A DNA stretch of 64,000 bases. It comes from an uncultured Clostridium sp. GTDB taxonomy: Bacteria > Bacillota > Clostridia > TANB77 > CAG-508. Shown here piece after piece: positions 9,189 through 18,777 of the stretch. The notes below the pieces were generated by a model. That model worked only from the letters and a program-made list of their open reading frames with translations. It made no database searches and had not been told where the DNA came from. Within the stretch, counting starts at the first letter, position 1; each line of letters opens with the position of its first letter. Location of the stretch: assembly GCA_947648495.1 (NCBI GenBank), contig CANSOA010000001.1, positions 240,047 to 304,046 on the forward strand, in the 5' to 3' direction. The position numbers and the translations under genes are program-made.

Positions 9189-9593
9189 TTAAAAATCAGG
9201 CTGGTCAGATTTTGCGTAGAGCAAAAAATCATCTAACTTTAATTCGATTAAGTCTCCAGATTTTGGAATTCCAAACACTTTTTTAATTACATTGATAAAA
9301 ATTCGAGTTTTTTTATCCTCGAGATTAAAAATTTGAAAATCCGTAAACCCAGCAATTATAGCTTCTTCTTCCCATTCTGTTGTAGATAAAACGTATAAAA
9401 CCATTTCAAATAAAATATCTTCTGGAATATGAGATATCATAATCCTGTTTTCAAGCAATTCATCAACAAATTCAAAATTTACTTCTGCCATAATTTGCTC
9501 AATTTGCTCTTTCGTCGCTACACGACAAACGTCTCGATTTGGAACATTTTTCCGCAGTTCTTCCAAAAAATTTTCCTTTTTTTGATTTAACAT
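9189..9593 (-). CDS. Hypothetical acidic helical protein (134 aa)
   Basis: A soluble, acidic, mostly helical 134-residue protein that I cannot assign; no membrane segment or cysteine motif. AAAGGAG precedes the start. Codon 14 is an in-frame CGG (9552-9554) in the context CUG CGG AAA, identical to the frameshift site in the neighbouring MMPL gene. Here the long frame needs CGG read in frame; a +1 slip would end after about 11 codons. It may be co-transcribed with the MMPL gene 86 nt upstream. Confidence 0.6.
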   Translation of the reverse strand: MLNQKKENFLEELRKNVPNRDVCRVATKEQIEQIMAEVNFEFVDELLENRIMISHIPEDILFEMVLYVLSTTEWEEEAIIAGFTDFQIFNLEDKKTRIFINVIKKVFGIPKSGDLIELKLDDFLLYAKSDQPDF

Positions 9594-9679
9594 AGTTTTT
9601 TCTCCTTTTATCTTATTTAAACCAGCTTAAAAATTGTTAGGAAGAGAGGTTCTAAGCCAAGTTTATGTTTTTGATTTTA

Positions 9680-12600
9680 CTATGTTTTTTTCTTTTTGTC
9701 AAGGATGCAATTTTGTTTTCTCATAATAACTTTATCCCACATTGCAATTACAGATGGCAATAATAACAAAATTAAAATTGTAGAGCAAAATGTTCCTTGT
9801 GAAATTGTTATACAAATTTTTGCTGCAATAGCTGATGCAAAATGTCCTACAATCAAGGTAACAATAACTAAAATTGATGCAGAGGTCAAAATGGTGTGAA
9901 TTGACTGATTATAAGAATGGATAATTGCATCTTTTATGTTCATGTTTTTTCGATGCTCAATATAGTAGGATGCATACAAAATAGCATAATCAATCGTGGC
10001 TCCCATTAAAATACTTTGTACAATTAACAAAGCAATAAAATACACTGTTCCACCAGATAGTGACAAAATTCCCATTGTCAAATAGACAGCACACTGAATT
10101 GTAAGTACTAGGATAATTGGCAAAATGATTGATTTGAATGTGATAGCTACCACGACAAAAATGGCTAACATAGTCAAAACTGTAATAAAATTTAGTTCAT
10201 TATTAAAAGTCTGACTCATTTCATACGCCATTGGCGAGTTTCCAATTATATAAGATTCTCCAACAGTTTTGTGCAATAAATCTTTTACTTTTTGAATAAA
10301 GGCAAAGGTTTCATCCGATTCCGCAGACAACTTTGTGTTTAGCACAATACGAGAGTAACCATTTCCTACCAATAATTTTTTTGCGTCTTGTATCTTATCT
10401 TTTGCTTCTAAAATATTGTTTCGCATATCCTCTTCTAAAAAGTCGTCAAATCTAGCATCTTGTAGAATATTTTCATTTAGAAAATGTACAAATTCTTCAA
10501 CTGTCAAGCTCCAATTTAGGTCATACTCTTTGTCGCTTCCATAGTATACATATAATAAATCGACTGTATCTTTCTTTAAAGAATCTGTTAAAACTGCTAA
10601 AATCGTAAATATCTCATCTTTTGTATATTGGGTATGATGAATTGTGGCATTCATAATTCCTTGCATTGTATTTAATTTTTGTATTTTATTAGAATCAAAA
10701 TGGTCTGCATAATCTGGATTGGTTACTACCTCTTTTAGCAAAAATTCTACAAATTCTTTTAGCGAAATCGTTTGTGTTTTCGTGTGTTTTGAAATATGTA
10801 AACCATACAATAAATCTAAATCTTCTTTTCCTATTCCCAATAAATTTGATAGTTCTAAACTGGTATATTTCTTTTTTAATTTTGTGCCATCCATCACGGA
10901 TTGAACGGTTTGCAAATCCTTGATTTTGTCAGAAGTTAAGCTATTTGCTAAAACGCTATCGGTTTGATGTGCCAATACAAAGCTGGCAAATTCATTTGGT
11001 GTTAGCATAAGATTTGTATGATTTACTTGATATAACATAAAAATACTTTTTACTTTGCTTTCTTCTATCCCAATAAAAGTAGAAAGTTCCTTGTAATTAT
11101 AATTATTTTGATGAATCGAGCTTGTCATAATGTTGTTTAGCAAGTGAAGCTTTGCCAATGTGATTTCTGAAATATTGCTAGCTATACTTGGATTGCTAGT
11201 ATTGGCTAAAATTAAATGTACTAATTCGCTGGGACTTGCTGTCCAATTTTCGGTATGATTTTGTGAAAAAGCAATGAGTGTATAGAGCTGGCAGGCTTGT
11301 GTTTCTTGGATGCCCAATAAATTTGAAATTTGCTGAGCCGTATACTTCGCTGGATTGGTCGCTACTGAATCGTCTATAATAAGTTTTAACAGTTTTAATT
11401 GGTTTAACGTTTCCACATCTACAGAAAACATGCTTGAGTCTAGACTTTCTTCATTACTGGCTCCTAACGTAGTTAATACTAAATTCATAAACTCTTGTGG
11501 TGTCATTGTATAGGTTTGTGGCAAACCAGTTAATAAATAAATATTTTCTACAAATCCAGTTCGGATATTGTTAAAAAAGCTGGCTAAATCTTTTTGGCTC
11601 ATTTTAGTAGTATTCATCTGATTTTCATTTTGGGCAAAAACTGCTAATTGTTCCAAATTACTTAAATCTACATCCTCTAAATACGACGTACTTTTTTTAA
11701 GGAAAATAACTTGATTGATAAATTCCGTTATAGACAGCGTATTTCCAGAATCAATGGTACTATATTTTAACAATAATAATTGCGTAACCAATTTTTCGTC
11801 AACACCAAATAGATTGGCAAGTTCGGCTGAATTCATCTGTTTAGAGATTGTATCTAAGTTGCTAAAGGTGTTTAACATTCTCATACTGTTTATGGTTGCT
11901 TCGTCAAAATTTCCTGCATATTGGCTATCCTTTAACATGTCATTTAAGACAAAATTGGAAAATTCGGCAAGAGTCATTCGTGCACTAATTTCATTGAAAG
12001 TGGTATAATATTTGTATAATTGTTCTATTGCTTGTGCGTCCAAGCCAAATAAGTTTGCCATATCAAAACTAGAGAGTTTGGTATTGTTGGCACTTTCATT
12101 GGTAAATTTGGCTAATGTATTTAATTTTTCTTGATTCGCTGGTGTTATTTTATTAGCGTATTCAGAATCGGTTATGACTTCGCGATTGATAAAATCAATA
12201 AATTCTGCGACGCTTAATTTTAAACCATTGTGTTTTGCATTGTAATAAATCAAAACATCTTCAATGTCTTTTGGGTCAATTTCTAAAATTTCTGCAATTT
12301 GGCTGGGTGTACGCAATTGGTTCATTGCAGTCTCAGTGGTAAATTGAGCCAAACGCTCAATATTTTTTCTGGAGGTTTCGTCTAATTCCTCACTCATTGT
12401 TTCATTGTTGTAGACTTTGGTTTGAATGAAATCAATGAATTCTTGGAATGTCATGGTGTTGTCTTCTTTTTGATTATAGTAGTTGTAATATAAAATTTTG
12501 AATAAATCGTCTTGAATTTCAACATCTGTGCCCAAATCACTTAATTTTGAGGACAACTCGTCATATGTTAATTTTTGATCGAGAGTATTTCCGCAGAGCC

Positions 12601-13820
12601 AAAACTTGGTCTACTTTTTCCTGATTTTCTAGCTGTGGCAATAAACTTCTAATTTTTTCTTCGTCTTCATTTTTATAAATAATTGCCATTTGGTTGTTTT
12701 CTGTAAATACTTTGGAAACTTCGTTTTCTTCTGAATCCGTATACAAAATTCCCAAATTTCCTTTGAGCATAAAACTTCCCATAAAAAATACAAGAAATAA
12801 TATAGCACAAACAGGTCTTGCTCGATAACTAAATTTTCCCAAAAGTTCCAAATGAAAAGATGGACTTTTCTTTTTAGTTTTGCAAATAGCATCATCAAAA
12901 ATCAAAATAAGAGCTGGTAAAACAAAAAAAATGCTAATTAAACTAAACAATACGCCCTTTGCTAAAACAAATCCTAAATCTCGCCCAATGGTAAAACTCA
13001 TGAAAACTAAGGCTAATAAACCCACAATGGTTGTAAGTGAGCTACTGGCAATTGAGCCAAATGCATGATATAAAGCTTCTTTCATTGCCTCTATTTTATT
13101 CACATTTTTTTGTTTTTCTTGGTTATAACGATTCATAAGCATAATCGAATAATCCATAGATAAGGCTAATTGCAATATTGCAACAATGGAATCGGTAATG
13201 TTTGAAACACTTTCAAATAAAATATTGGTTCCTTTGTTTAAAACAACACCAATTAAAATGGCAGTTAAAAATAGAAATGGCTCTACATACGAATCACTCA
13301 TAACAATTAAAATAAGCAAAGCACAAAATACAGCTAATACAACAATCCAAGTTGGCAATACATCTTTGTTTCGGTCAGAAATTGCACCACTTGTCTGGAT
13401 TTCGTAAGATTCAAAATGCTTCGTTATTTCTTGATAAACTTTTGTCGCTAATTCTGATTCCTCGTCTGCTTTTATGTTGATAACATATAATGTGTTATCT
13501 TCTTTATTGTAGTTTTCTGTTTCATCGTAATCCACACTAGAAACACCTTCTAGGTTTTCCAGATAATTTTTTACATCTATTTTTTCTTCTTGGTTCAATC
13601 CTTTTAACATGATATTTAACACGCTTAATTCTGGCGCATCAATGTTATTTTCCATAATATCTAAGCCTATTCTTGTCTCAGAAGTGTCTGGTAGATATTC
13701 AGCCATATCATAATTGATTGAAACTTGATTTGAAAGATAAACAGAAGCTATGGATAATAGGATAAATGTAACTAATATAAAATATCTTTTGTTAATGATA
13801 AAATCTGTTATTTTCTTCAA
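9680..13820 (-). CDS. MMPL/RND-family transporter, interrupted by one +1 frameshift
   Basis: Two reading frames (13820-12594 and 12592-9680) make one 1379-residue exporter of the MMPL/HAE3 class. The first half has a membrane helix, an extracytoplasmic loop (DYDETENY) and the first RND core of about five helices. The second half has a very long extracytoplasmic segment (about residues 420-1170) of roughly eight helical repeats of 70-85 residues, then the second RND core. At 12591-12593 the 0-frame reads GCU CUG CGG AAA and stops ten codons on; skipping the C of CGG gives CUG GGA AAU. The start is TTG at 13820 behind AAAGGGTG. A TetR gene is divergent. Likely a drug, lipid or peptide exporter under TetR control. 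Confidence 0.85.
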
Positions 13821-13854
13821 ATTCTCATCACCCTTTCTTTTTGACTATTTTTTT

Positions 13855-13860
13855 ATTATA
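13855..13860 (-). promoter_or_regulatory. -10 element for the MMPL gene
   Basis: TATAAT on the minus strand 35 nt upstream of the TTG start. The matching -35 is weak. The palindromic operator at 13897-13922 lies just upstream. Confidence 0.4.
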
Positions 13861-13896
13861 CGCTGGTAATTTTTAAAAGGAAAGTATAAAATGGCA

Positions 13897-13922
13897 AAAA
13901 GTGTCTAAATTTGGACACTTTT
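13897..13922. promoter_or_regulatory. Palindromic operator candidate for the TetR regulator
   Basis: Perfect 9-bp arms AAAAGTGTC / GACACTTTT around an 8-bp centre, lying in the divergent promoter region. A half-site AAATGTC follows at about 13928. It overlaps or abuts both promoters, as TetR operators usually do. Confidence 0.6.
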
Positions 13923-13959
13923 CTATAAAATGTCTATTTATTTTTTGGAAAATTTGTGT

Positions 13960-13965
13960 TATAAT
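13960..13965 (+). promoter_or_regulatory. -10 element of the tetR gene
   Basis: TATAAT 29 nt before the regulator start; no good -35 is visible. Confidence 0.45.
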
Positions 13966-13994
13966 AGAAAATATTTTGAGAAAGGATAATTTTA

Positions 13995-14567
13995 ATGAAA
14001 GTACAAGGTTTGAATTCCTCTTCGCGAAAAACGAGAAATCTAATTAAAACCACATTTGCAGAATTGATGCAGGAAAAGAGAGAATTAAATAAAATAACGG
14101 TTACAGAACTGGTAAAACGTGCTGAAATCACAAGAAGTACCTTTTACACACATTATGACGACATTTACGAAGTCGCCAAAGATTATGAATTAGAAACCAT
14201 TGAATTACTTACTTGTGACGATAAAATTTTATACACTAAACAAGATATTATAAACTATTTTGACGAAATTATCAGCTGTTTAAAGAAAAACGAAGAAATT
14301 TACAAAATGCTTTTATCCTCAAATGATACGCTTTTCTTTCTAGAAAAATTGCGAAAAATAGCGATTGAAAAAATCTTTTCTACTCTTAAAAATATTTACT
14401 CTTCCGCTAATCCTTATTTAGAACTTGATGTTTGTTTTTTTATCAATGGCGTTGTTGCTGAATTTTTAAAATATTTTAGAAATCAAAGTGATTATACCTT
14501 AGATGAATTATTGATTAACACCAAAAAATGGTACCAAAAAATTTTTGAGGAAAAAACGCTTCTTTAA
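13995..14567 (+). CDS. TetR/AcrR family regulator (TetR_C_7/DhaS-like)
   Basis: A 190-residue repressor-type protein. Residues 10-58 form the TetR helix-turn-helix domain (TKNLIKTTFAELM-like start, then ITVTELVKRAEITRSTFYTHY). The C-terminal ligand-binding domain resembles the DhaS/TetR_C_33 group. RBS AGAAAGGA precedes the ATG. It is divergent from the MMPL gene with a perfect palindrome between them, so it probably represses the exporter and itself. Its stop codon lies in the loop of its own terminator. Confidence 0.9.
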   Translation: MKVQGLNSSSRKTRNLIKTTFAELMQEKRELNKITVTELVKRAEITRSTFYTHYDDIYEVAKDYELETIELLTCDDKILYTKQDIINYFDEIISCLKKNEEIYKMLLSSNDTLFFLEKLRKIAIEKIFSTLKNIYSSANPYLELDVCFFINGVVAEFLKYFRNQSDYTLDELLINTKKWYQKIFEEKTLL

Positions 14568-14590
14568 ACGATTTTTCCTCTTTTTTATTT
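14547..14590 (+). terminator. Terminator overlapping the 3' end of tetR
   Basis: Stem GAGGAAAAA / TTTTTCCTC followed by TTTTTT. The tetR stop codon is in the loop. Confidence 0.75.
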
Positions 14591-16259
14591 AATATACAAT
14601 TCCTCTATCTGCCATTTCTTGTGACATTGGAGGTAAATTCGGATTTTGCGTAAATTTTACAACCATGACATCTTGAATAATTTTAACCGAATTCTCACCC
14701 GGAAAAATATCCATTTGCTTGAATTCTTCTGAATTGACAATGCTATAATATTCATAATCTTTGCAAAACTCAATTGGAATTCCACAATATAAATTCATGA
14801 AATTTTTCCAAGTTTTTTCTTGTCCCCAGTAAGTTGCATGCAAAATTGAAGAACGCATGCCATTTGTTAGCGCTAAATTATAAATATCTAGCGTTTTGGG
14901 GAAATTCACATCATCAATAACTCCAGCAAATAATTTGTTCATTCCCGAGCGATAACCTGAATATTGCTCCATTCTGCTGACAATGCGATTGGCAACTGTT
15001 TTGGCTTGATTATAGGTCAATTCTATTGTTTGATAAGTCACAACAATTGACAAAAAATAGGTTATTAAAATCACACTCGAAATTATCACAACTGCCCAAT
15101 TTACTAAATTTTCAAAGGCTGAATTTTCATTTAACTTTTCAAACATGGTTAGAATTAATGGGAAAATCAATATCATTTGTGTGGCAATTAAATAATAAAT
15201 TTCATTTCCCGGCGCTAAAATTACAACTAAATTTAAAGCAATTGGCAATCCCATTAAAAGTACAGTTGCAAGCAAAAATCTAAACCAGATTTCTTTGCTT
15301 CTATTTTCTTTTTTCATCACTTTTATAAAAATCCCAAGATATATCACGAAAAATAGAGCAAAAAGGATTAAAAATAGTGTTTCGCGTCTCCAAGCCCTAT
15401 TTAAAATAATTCCATCAGCAAAGAAATATTTGAAAAATGCCAAATATGCATTTTTTATGGAAGGCACCAACGAAACTAAAATGGAAGAAATTGAAATTTC
15501 ATTGGTTCCTTTATAGGTTGACATGGTCAAACCATTGATATGTAGAAGAATTTTTGTTATGATAAGATACAAAATCGCTGAGAAAATAAGTAAAATTGCT
15601 TTGAGAAAAAGCTCTTTTAACACACTAAGACTTGAGTTTTTCTCAGAGATTAATTTTTTGACAGCTAACATCAAAATCAGTCCAACCGTAATTCCCATAT
15701 AACTTTGATACGTTGCAAGCATCATAATAAAGGATGCCATACCAAAAATTGTCCCCCATTTTTTATTTTGTATTTTATCAAAAGCGTAAACAGTAAATAG
15801 CGAAAAAAACATAGCCAAAAGATAGGCATCAGCTGTGTAGGAATAGAGCAATGTCATGCATAAGCTAGGCGCTAAAACAACACTTAAAATTGTCAATATT
15901 TTAAATATTTTGCTTTTTATTTCAAATAAATCAATTACAAGAAGGTTGATAAATCCCATAATTAGAATGGAATTTAAAGTAGTAATGAAAGGAACGGCAA
16001 TATTGTTTCGTAGTGAATCAAATAGATTAATTCCCCATCTTCCAATACTTGCCTCATACCCCCCTGCGGTATAATGAATTCCATTTAATAGACCATCTTG
16101 ACTTAATATTAATTTTGAGAGCAACAAAAAATGCGCTATTATCCCAACTATCAATGTTAATAAAAATACACTCTTTCTTTCTTGATTAAAATACTTCTTG
16201 CAGATTTGTACGACTTCTTCTGGTGATTGGATTTGTTTTTTGGATTTGTTCACGATCAT
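14589..16259 (-). CDS. GtrII-like glucosyltransferase-family membrane protein
   Basis: A 556-residue protein with about eleven membrane helices and a hydrophilic C-terminal domain (about 440-556). Near the N-terminus YTAGGYEASIGRWGINLFD resembles the first periplasmic loop of the GtrII family (lipid-linked sugar-dependent transferases). Acidic and aromatic residues in that loop would be the candidate active site. It probably transfers a sugar from a polyprenyl phosphate carrier to a surface glycan. It stands alone between tetR and ytfJ. Confidence 0.75.
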   Translation of the reverse strand: MIVNKSKKQIQSPEEVVQICKKYFNQERKSVFLLTLIVGIIAHFLLLSKLILSQDGLLNGIHYTAGGYEASIGRWGINLFDSLRNNIAVPFITTLNSILIMGFINLLVIDLFEIKSKIFKILTILSVVLAPSLCMTLLYSYTADAYLLAMFFSLFTVYAFDKIQNKKWGTIFGMASFIMMLATYQSYMGITVGLILMLAVKKLISEKNSSLSVLKELFLKAILLIFSAILYLIITKILLHINGLTMSTYKGTNEISISSILVSLVPSIKNAYLAFFKYFFADGIILNRAWRRETLFLILFALFFVIYLGIFIKVMKKENRSKEIWFRFLLATVLLMGLPIALNLVVILAPGNEIYYLIATQMILIFPLILTMFEKLNENSAFENLVNWAVVIISSVILITYFLSIVVTYQTIELTYNQAKTVANRIVSRMEQYSGYRSGMNKLFAGVIDDVNFPKTLDIYNLALTNGMRSSILHATYWGQEKTWKNFMNLYCGIPIEFCKDYEYYSIVNSEEFKQMDIFPGENSVKIIQDVMVVKFTQNPNLPPMSQEMADRGIVY

Positions 16260-16353
16260 AATTTTCCCCTTTTATTTTTTTATTATTTTATCACATTTTT
16301 ACAAAAAAAGAAATTCAAAAACAAATTTTTTTGTTATGAATTTCTTTTTTATT

Positions 16354-16911
16354 TTATTCATCTTCTAAATATTCACTTGGAGTTACATTTGTGTCATACT
16401 CAATTTCAATATTGGTAACTTTTTCGGGCGCTTTTTCTTCTTGTTTTTGTTGCTCTTTTTGGTCTTCTTTTTCTTTTATCTTAATATCAATATTTTTGTT
16501 AATGACTGTATTAATTCTTTGCATTAAATCTGGCACATAATCAATTAATTTATCAATTGCAGAAGTATGCTCAATTGGCAATACTTTAATGGAATCTTGC
16601 ATAACCACAATAAAAGCGACTGGACTGATACTAACTGCTGCCCCACTTCCACCACCAAATGGCAAACGATATTTGGCTTCCTCTTCTTTGTCCTTTTTCT
16701 TATATTCATTAACGGTTTCACTATTGAACTCACTTCCACCTGCAGCAAAGCCAAAGCATACTTTTGAAATTGGTATAATAACCATATTATTGGTCGTTTC
16801 AATCGGCTCTCCGATAATCGTATTGACATCTACCATATCTTTAATGCTATTCATCGCCGTTTTCATTAATCCTTCGATTGGGTGACTATCATTCATATTT
16901 TTCACGCTCAC
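16354..16911 (-). CDS. ytfJ: Spore protein YtfJ (GerW family)
   Basis: A 185-residue protein whose N-terminal and middle parts match GerW/YtfJ: HPIEGLMKTAMNSIKDMVDV, then GEPIETTNNMVIIPISKVCF, FAAGGSEF and a Gly-rich FGGGSGAAVSISPVAF segment. The C-terminal 50 residues are a charged Lys/Glu/Gln tail. GerW is needed for normal L-alanine spore germination in Bacillus. It is followed upstream by a DUF2953 gene, the usual partner in spore-forming Firmicutes. Confidence 0.92.
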   Translation of the reverse strand: MSVKNMNDSHPIEGLMKTAMNSIKDMVDVNTIIGEPIETTNNMVIIPISKVCFGFAAGGSEFNSETVNEYKKKDKEEEAKYRLPFGGGSGAAVSISPVAFIVVMQDSIKVLPIEHTSAIDKLIDYVPDLMQRINTVINKNIDIKIKEKEDQKEQQKQEEKAPEKVTNIEIEYDTNVTPSEYLEDE

Positions 16912-16995
16912 TTTCTTTAATTTCCATTTTAGCCTTTAATTTTACTTAAAATCTAACAGTATTATTTGCCAAAAATCTATTTTTATACCAAAAAA

Positions 16996-17598
16996 CTAAA
17001 TTTTAATTGGTACTTTTCTTATATGAAAATGATAGTCTTTTGTTTGTTTTGGACGTTTTTTTATAAAAGATAAGGTTCGTATGATATGAGAAATTTTGAT
17101 AGAAATTTTCAAGGAAATTTTAAAATCTAGTAAATTCGTATGATATACGGGGGTGATTTTATAATAAAAATTTTTTAAATTAATCTGTTTTCTATTTTTG
17201 GCAGATAGAATACTTAAAAAAGTAGAAATAGCAAACACAGAAAATACTGTTAGAATCATATCTTCACTTCCAATTTTTAATTGAAAATTTAACTTGTCTA
17301 ATTTCATATTTAATAATTTAAAAAAATCAACTACAGAAAAATCCTTCAAAATTTTAATGCTATCTTGATCGATTTTTAACTTATTATAAGGAAAGGAAAA
17401 ACATAAAACGTGAAATCCATCTTCTTGAAAGATGATGCCAAATAATTTAACAAAACCAAACAAATAAAAACCTATTTTCACCTTAAAACTTATAGGAAAT
17501 GAGTTTTTCTCTTTTTGCAAATACAATACGTTTATTTTTAATTTTGAAGTTAAAAAAGCCAAAATCAGACTAAAAAAAATACCAATCAATAATTTCAT
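16996..17598 (-). CDS. DUF2953 family protein
   Basis: A 200-residue protein with an N-terminal hydrophobic anchor (residues 2-20), then a beta-rich domain beginning SFKVKIGFYLFG and a second hydrophobic stretch near 115-130. Layout and position beside ytfJ match DUF2953, a family restricted to spore formers; function unknown. It is on the same strand as ytfJ with an 84-nt gap. The start has AAGGAGA upstream. Confidence 0.75.
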   Translation of the reverse strand: MKLLIGIFFSLILAFLTSKLKINVLYLQKEKNSFPISFKVKIGFYLFGFVKLFGIIFQEDGFHVLCFSFPYNKLKIDQDSIKILKDFSVVDFFKLLNMKLDKLNFQLKIGSEDMILTVFSVFAISTFLSILSAKNRKQINLKNFYYKITPVYHTNLLDFKISLKISIKISHIIRTLSFIKKRPKQTKDYHFHIRKVPIKI

Positions 17599-17805
17599 GA
17601 TTTTCTCCTTAAATATTAATAGTATTTTTTTCCAATTTTCGATTATTTATGCAATAGAAAATTTATTTCTTGAAAATTGTATTTCTATGAATCGGTTGAA
17701 AAAATTATTGATTGGATTTTTTAACATAAAGTTTATAAACTTTCAAATGTTATTGATAAAAATATAAATATATGATATGATTTATCAAAATGAGGTGGTA
17801 AACAA

Positions 17806-18462
17806 ATGAAGAAACAAAATAAAAATATTTTAAATATTATAAAGACTAAAATTATTGCTTTTTTTATAATTTTTATGTTACAAATAGTACAATTACTTTT
17901 TTTAAACTTTTTACTTGGTGAACTTTCTGAAGAAATTAATATAAAAATACTTATTTTCACATTCTCAGCAATTATATTTGTAATTGTTGATATTGTATTT
18001 TATAAAATGCATATTAGTAGAGCCAAATATTTTCTTAATACAACCCCAATAGAATGTATCATAGAGGATTTTATATTAGTAAGTTATGGGCATACTGAAA
18101 ATGGAAGAAAAAATTATAAGTTATATCCCATTGTTAAAGCTAATAATGAATTGTTTTTTACTTATGGTAATTATTGTATTAGTCATTATAATCAAATGTA
18201 TACTAGAATAAATAATACTTATACTGATATAGCAATTTTTAGAGAAGATAAATCGAAGGTTAACATTGGGGATAAAGCCTATTTATACATAAAAAATAAA
18301 ATTGAAGTGAGTGTTGATATTGATGTAAATAAAAATAAATTCAAACTTAATAAACAAATTGAACACTTTCATAATTTTAATAAGAATTATGATATTACTA
18401 TAATAAGAAACTTAAACTTTTTCGAAGGAATTATTGATATTGAACAAATGTATAATCAGTAG
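17806..18462 (+). CDS. Unknown membrane protein with DUF3592-like layout
   Basis: A 218-residue protein with two membrane helices (about 10-38 and 45-70) and a C-terminal soluble domain of beta strands (ECIIEDFILVSYGHTENGRK). That layout resembles small DUF3592-type proteins, but the match is weak. AGGTGG precedes the start. Composition is more AT-rich than the neighbours, the gene is opposite in strand to both flanks and lies beside a tRNA gene. Its leader resembles that of the accessory block at 61.6 kb. It is probably acquired. Confidence 0.6.
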   Translation: MKKQNKNILNIIKTKIIAFFIIFMLQIVQLLFLNFLLGELSEEINIKILIFTFSAIIFVIVDIVFYKMHISRAKYFLNTTPIECIIEDFILVSYGHTENGRKNYKLYPIVKANNELFFTYGNYCISHYNQMYTRINNTYTDIAIFREDKSKVNIGDKAYLYIKNKIEVSVDIDVNKNKFKLNKQIEHFHNFNKNYDITIIRNLNFFEGIIDIEQMYNQ

Positions 18463-18473
18463 TATTTAGGCAA

Positions 18474-18511
18474 CAAAAAATCAACCAGATTTTATTTTCT
18501 GATTGATTTTT
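18474..18511 (+). terminator. Terminator after the 17806-18462 gene
   Basis: Stem AATCAACCAGA / TCTGATTGATT with one mismatch, followed by TTTT. Confidence 0.65.
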
Positions 18512-18542
18512 GTATCTATCTGTTCAATTTAGTTCGAACAGA
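18509..18542. repeat. 34-bp repeat, copy 1 (beside tRNA-Leu)
   Basis: Identical over 34 bp to 61439-61472. The core contains the hairpin CTGTTC / GAACAG. In both copies the bases TTGGTGC follow at the same distance; here they are the 3' end of tRNA-Leu plus CCA. On the minus strand it may act as the tRNA terminator, but conservation 43 kb away suggests an element boundary or dispersed repeat. Confidence 0.8.
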
Positions 18543-18550
18543 TACGTCGT

Positions 18551-18633
18551 TGGTGCCTAAGGTGGGACTCGAACCCACATGGTTTCCCGCACGATTTTGA
18601 GTCGTGTGCGTCTGCCAGTTCCGCCACTCAGGC
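18551..18633 (-). tRNA. tRNA-Leu, anticodon CAA
   Basis: Cloverleaf visible on the minus strand: acceptor GCCTGAG / CTTAGGC, anticodon stem CACGA / TCGTG around the loop CTCAAAA (anticodon CAA, reads UUG), T-arm GTGGG-TTCGAGT-CCCAC. CCA is encoded. The longer variable region fits a class II leucine tRNA. Confidence 0.95.
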
Positions 18634-18777
18634 AACTCTTTATTTAAATTACTTTTTTATATTACCACAAATTTATTTTGTTGTCTACATTTTTTTGAAA
18701 AATTTTTAAAAATCTTGACTTTTCCTCTTTCTCCATTATAAAATAGAACAAAATAATTTTAAAGGAGAAACCTATCT

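Noticed and set aside
12550..12560. TTG at 12556 as a real start for a second MMPL subunit
   Set aside because: There is no ribosome-binding site, and the open frame extends upstream to the CGG site with conserved sequence.
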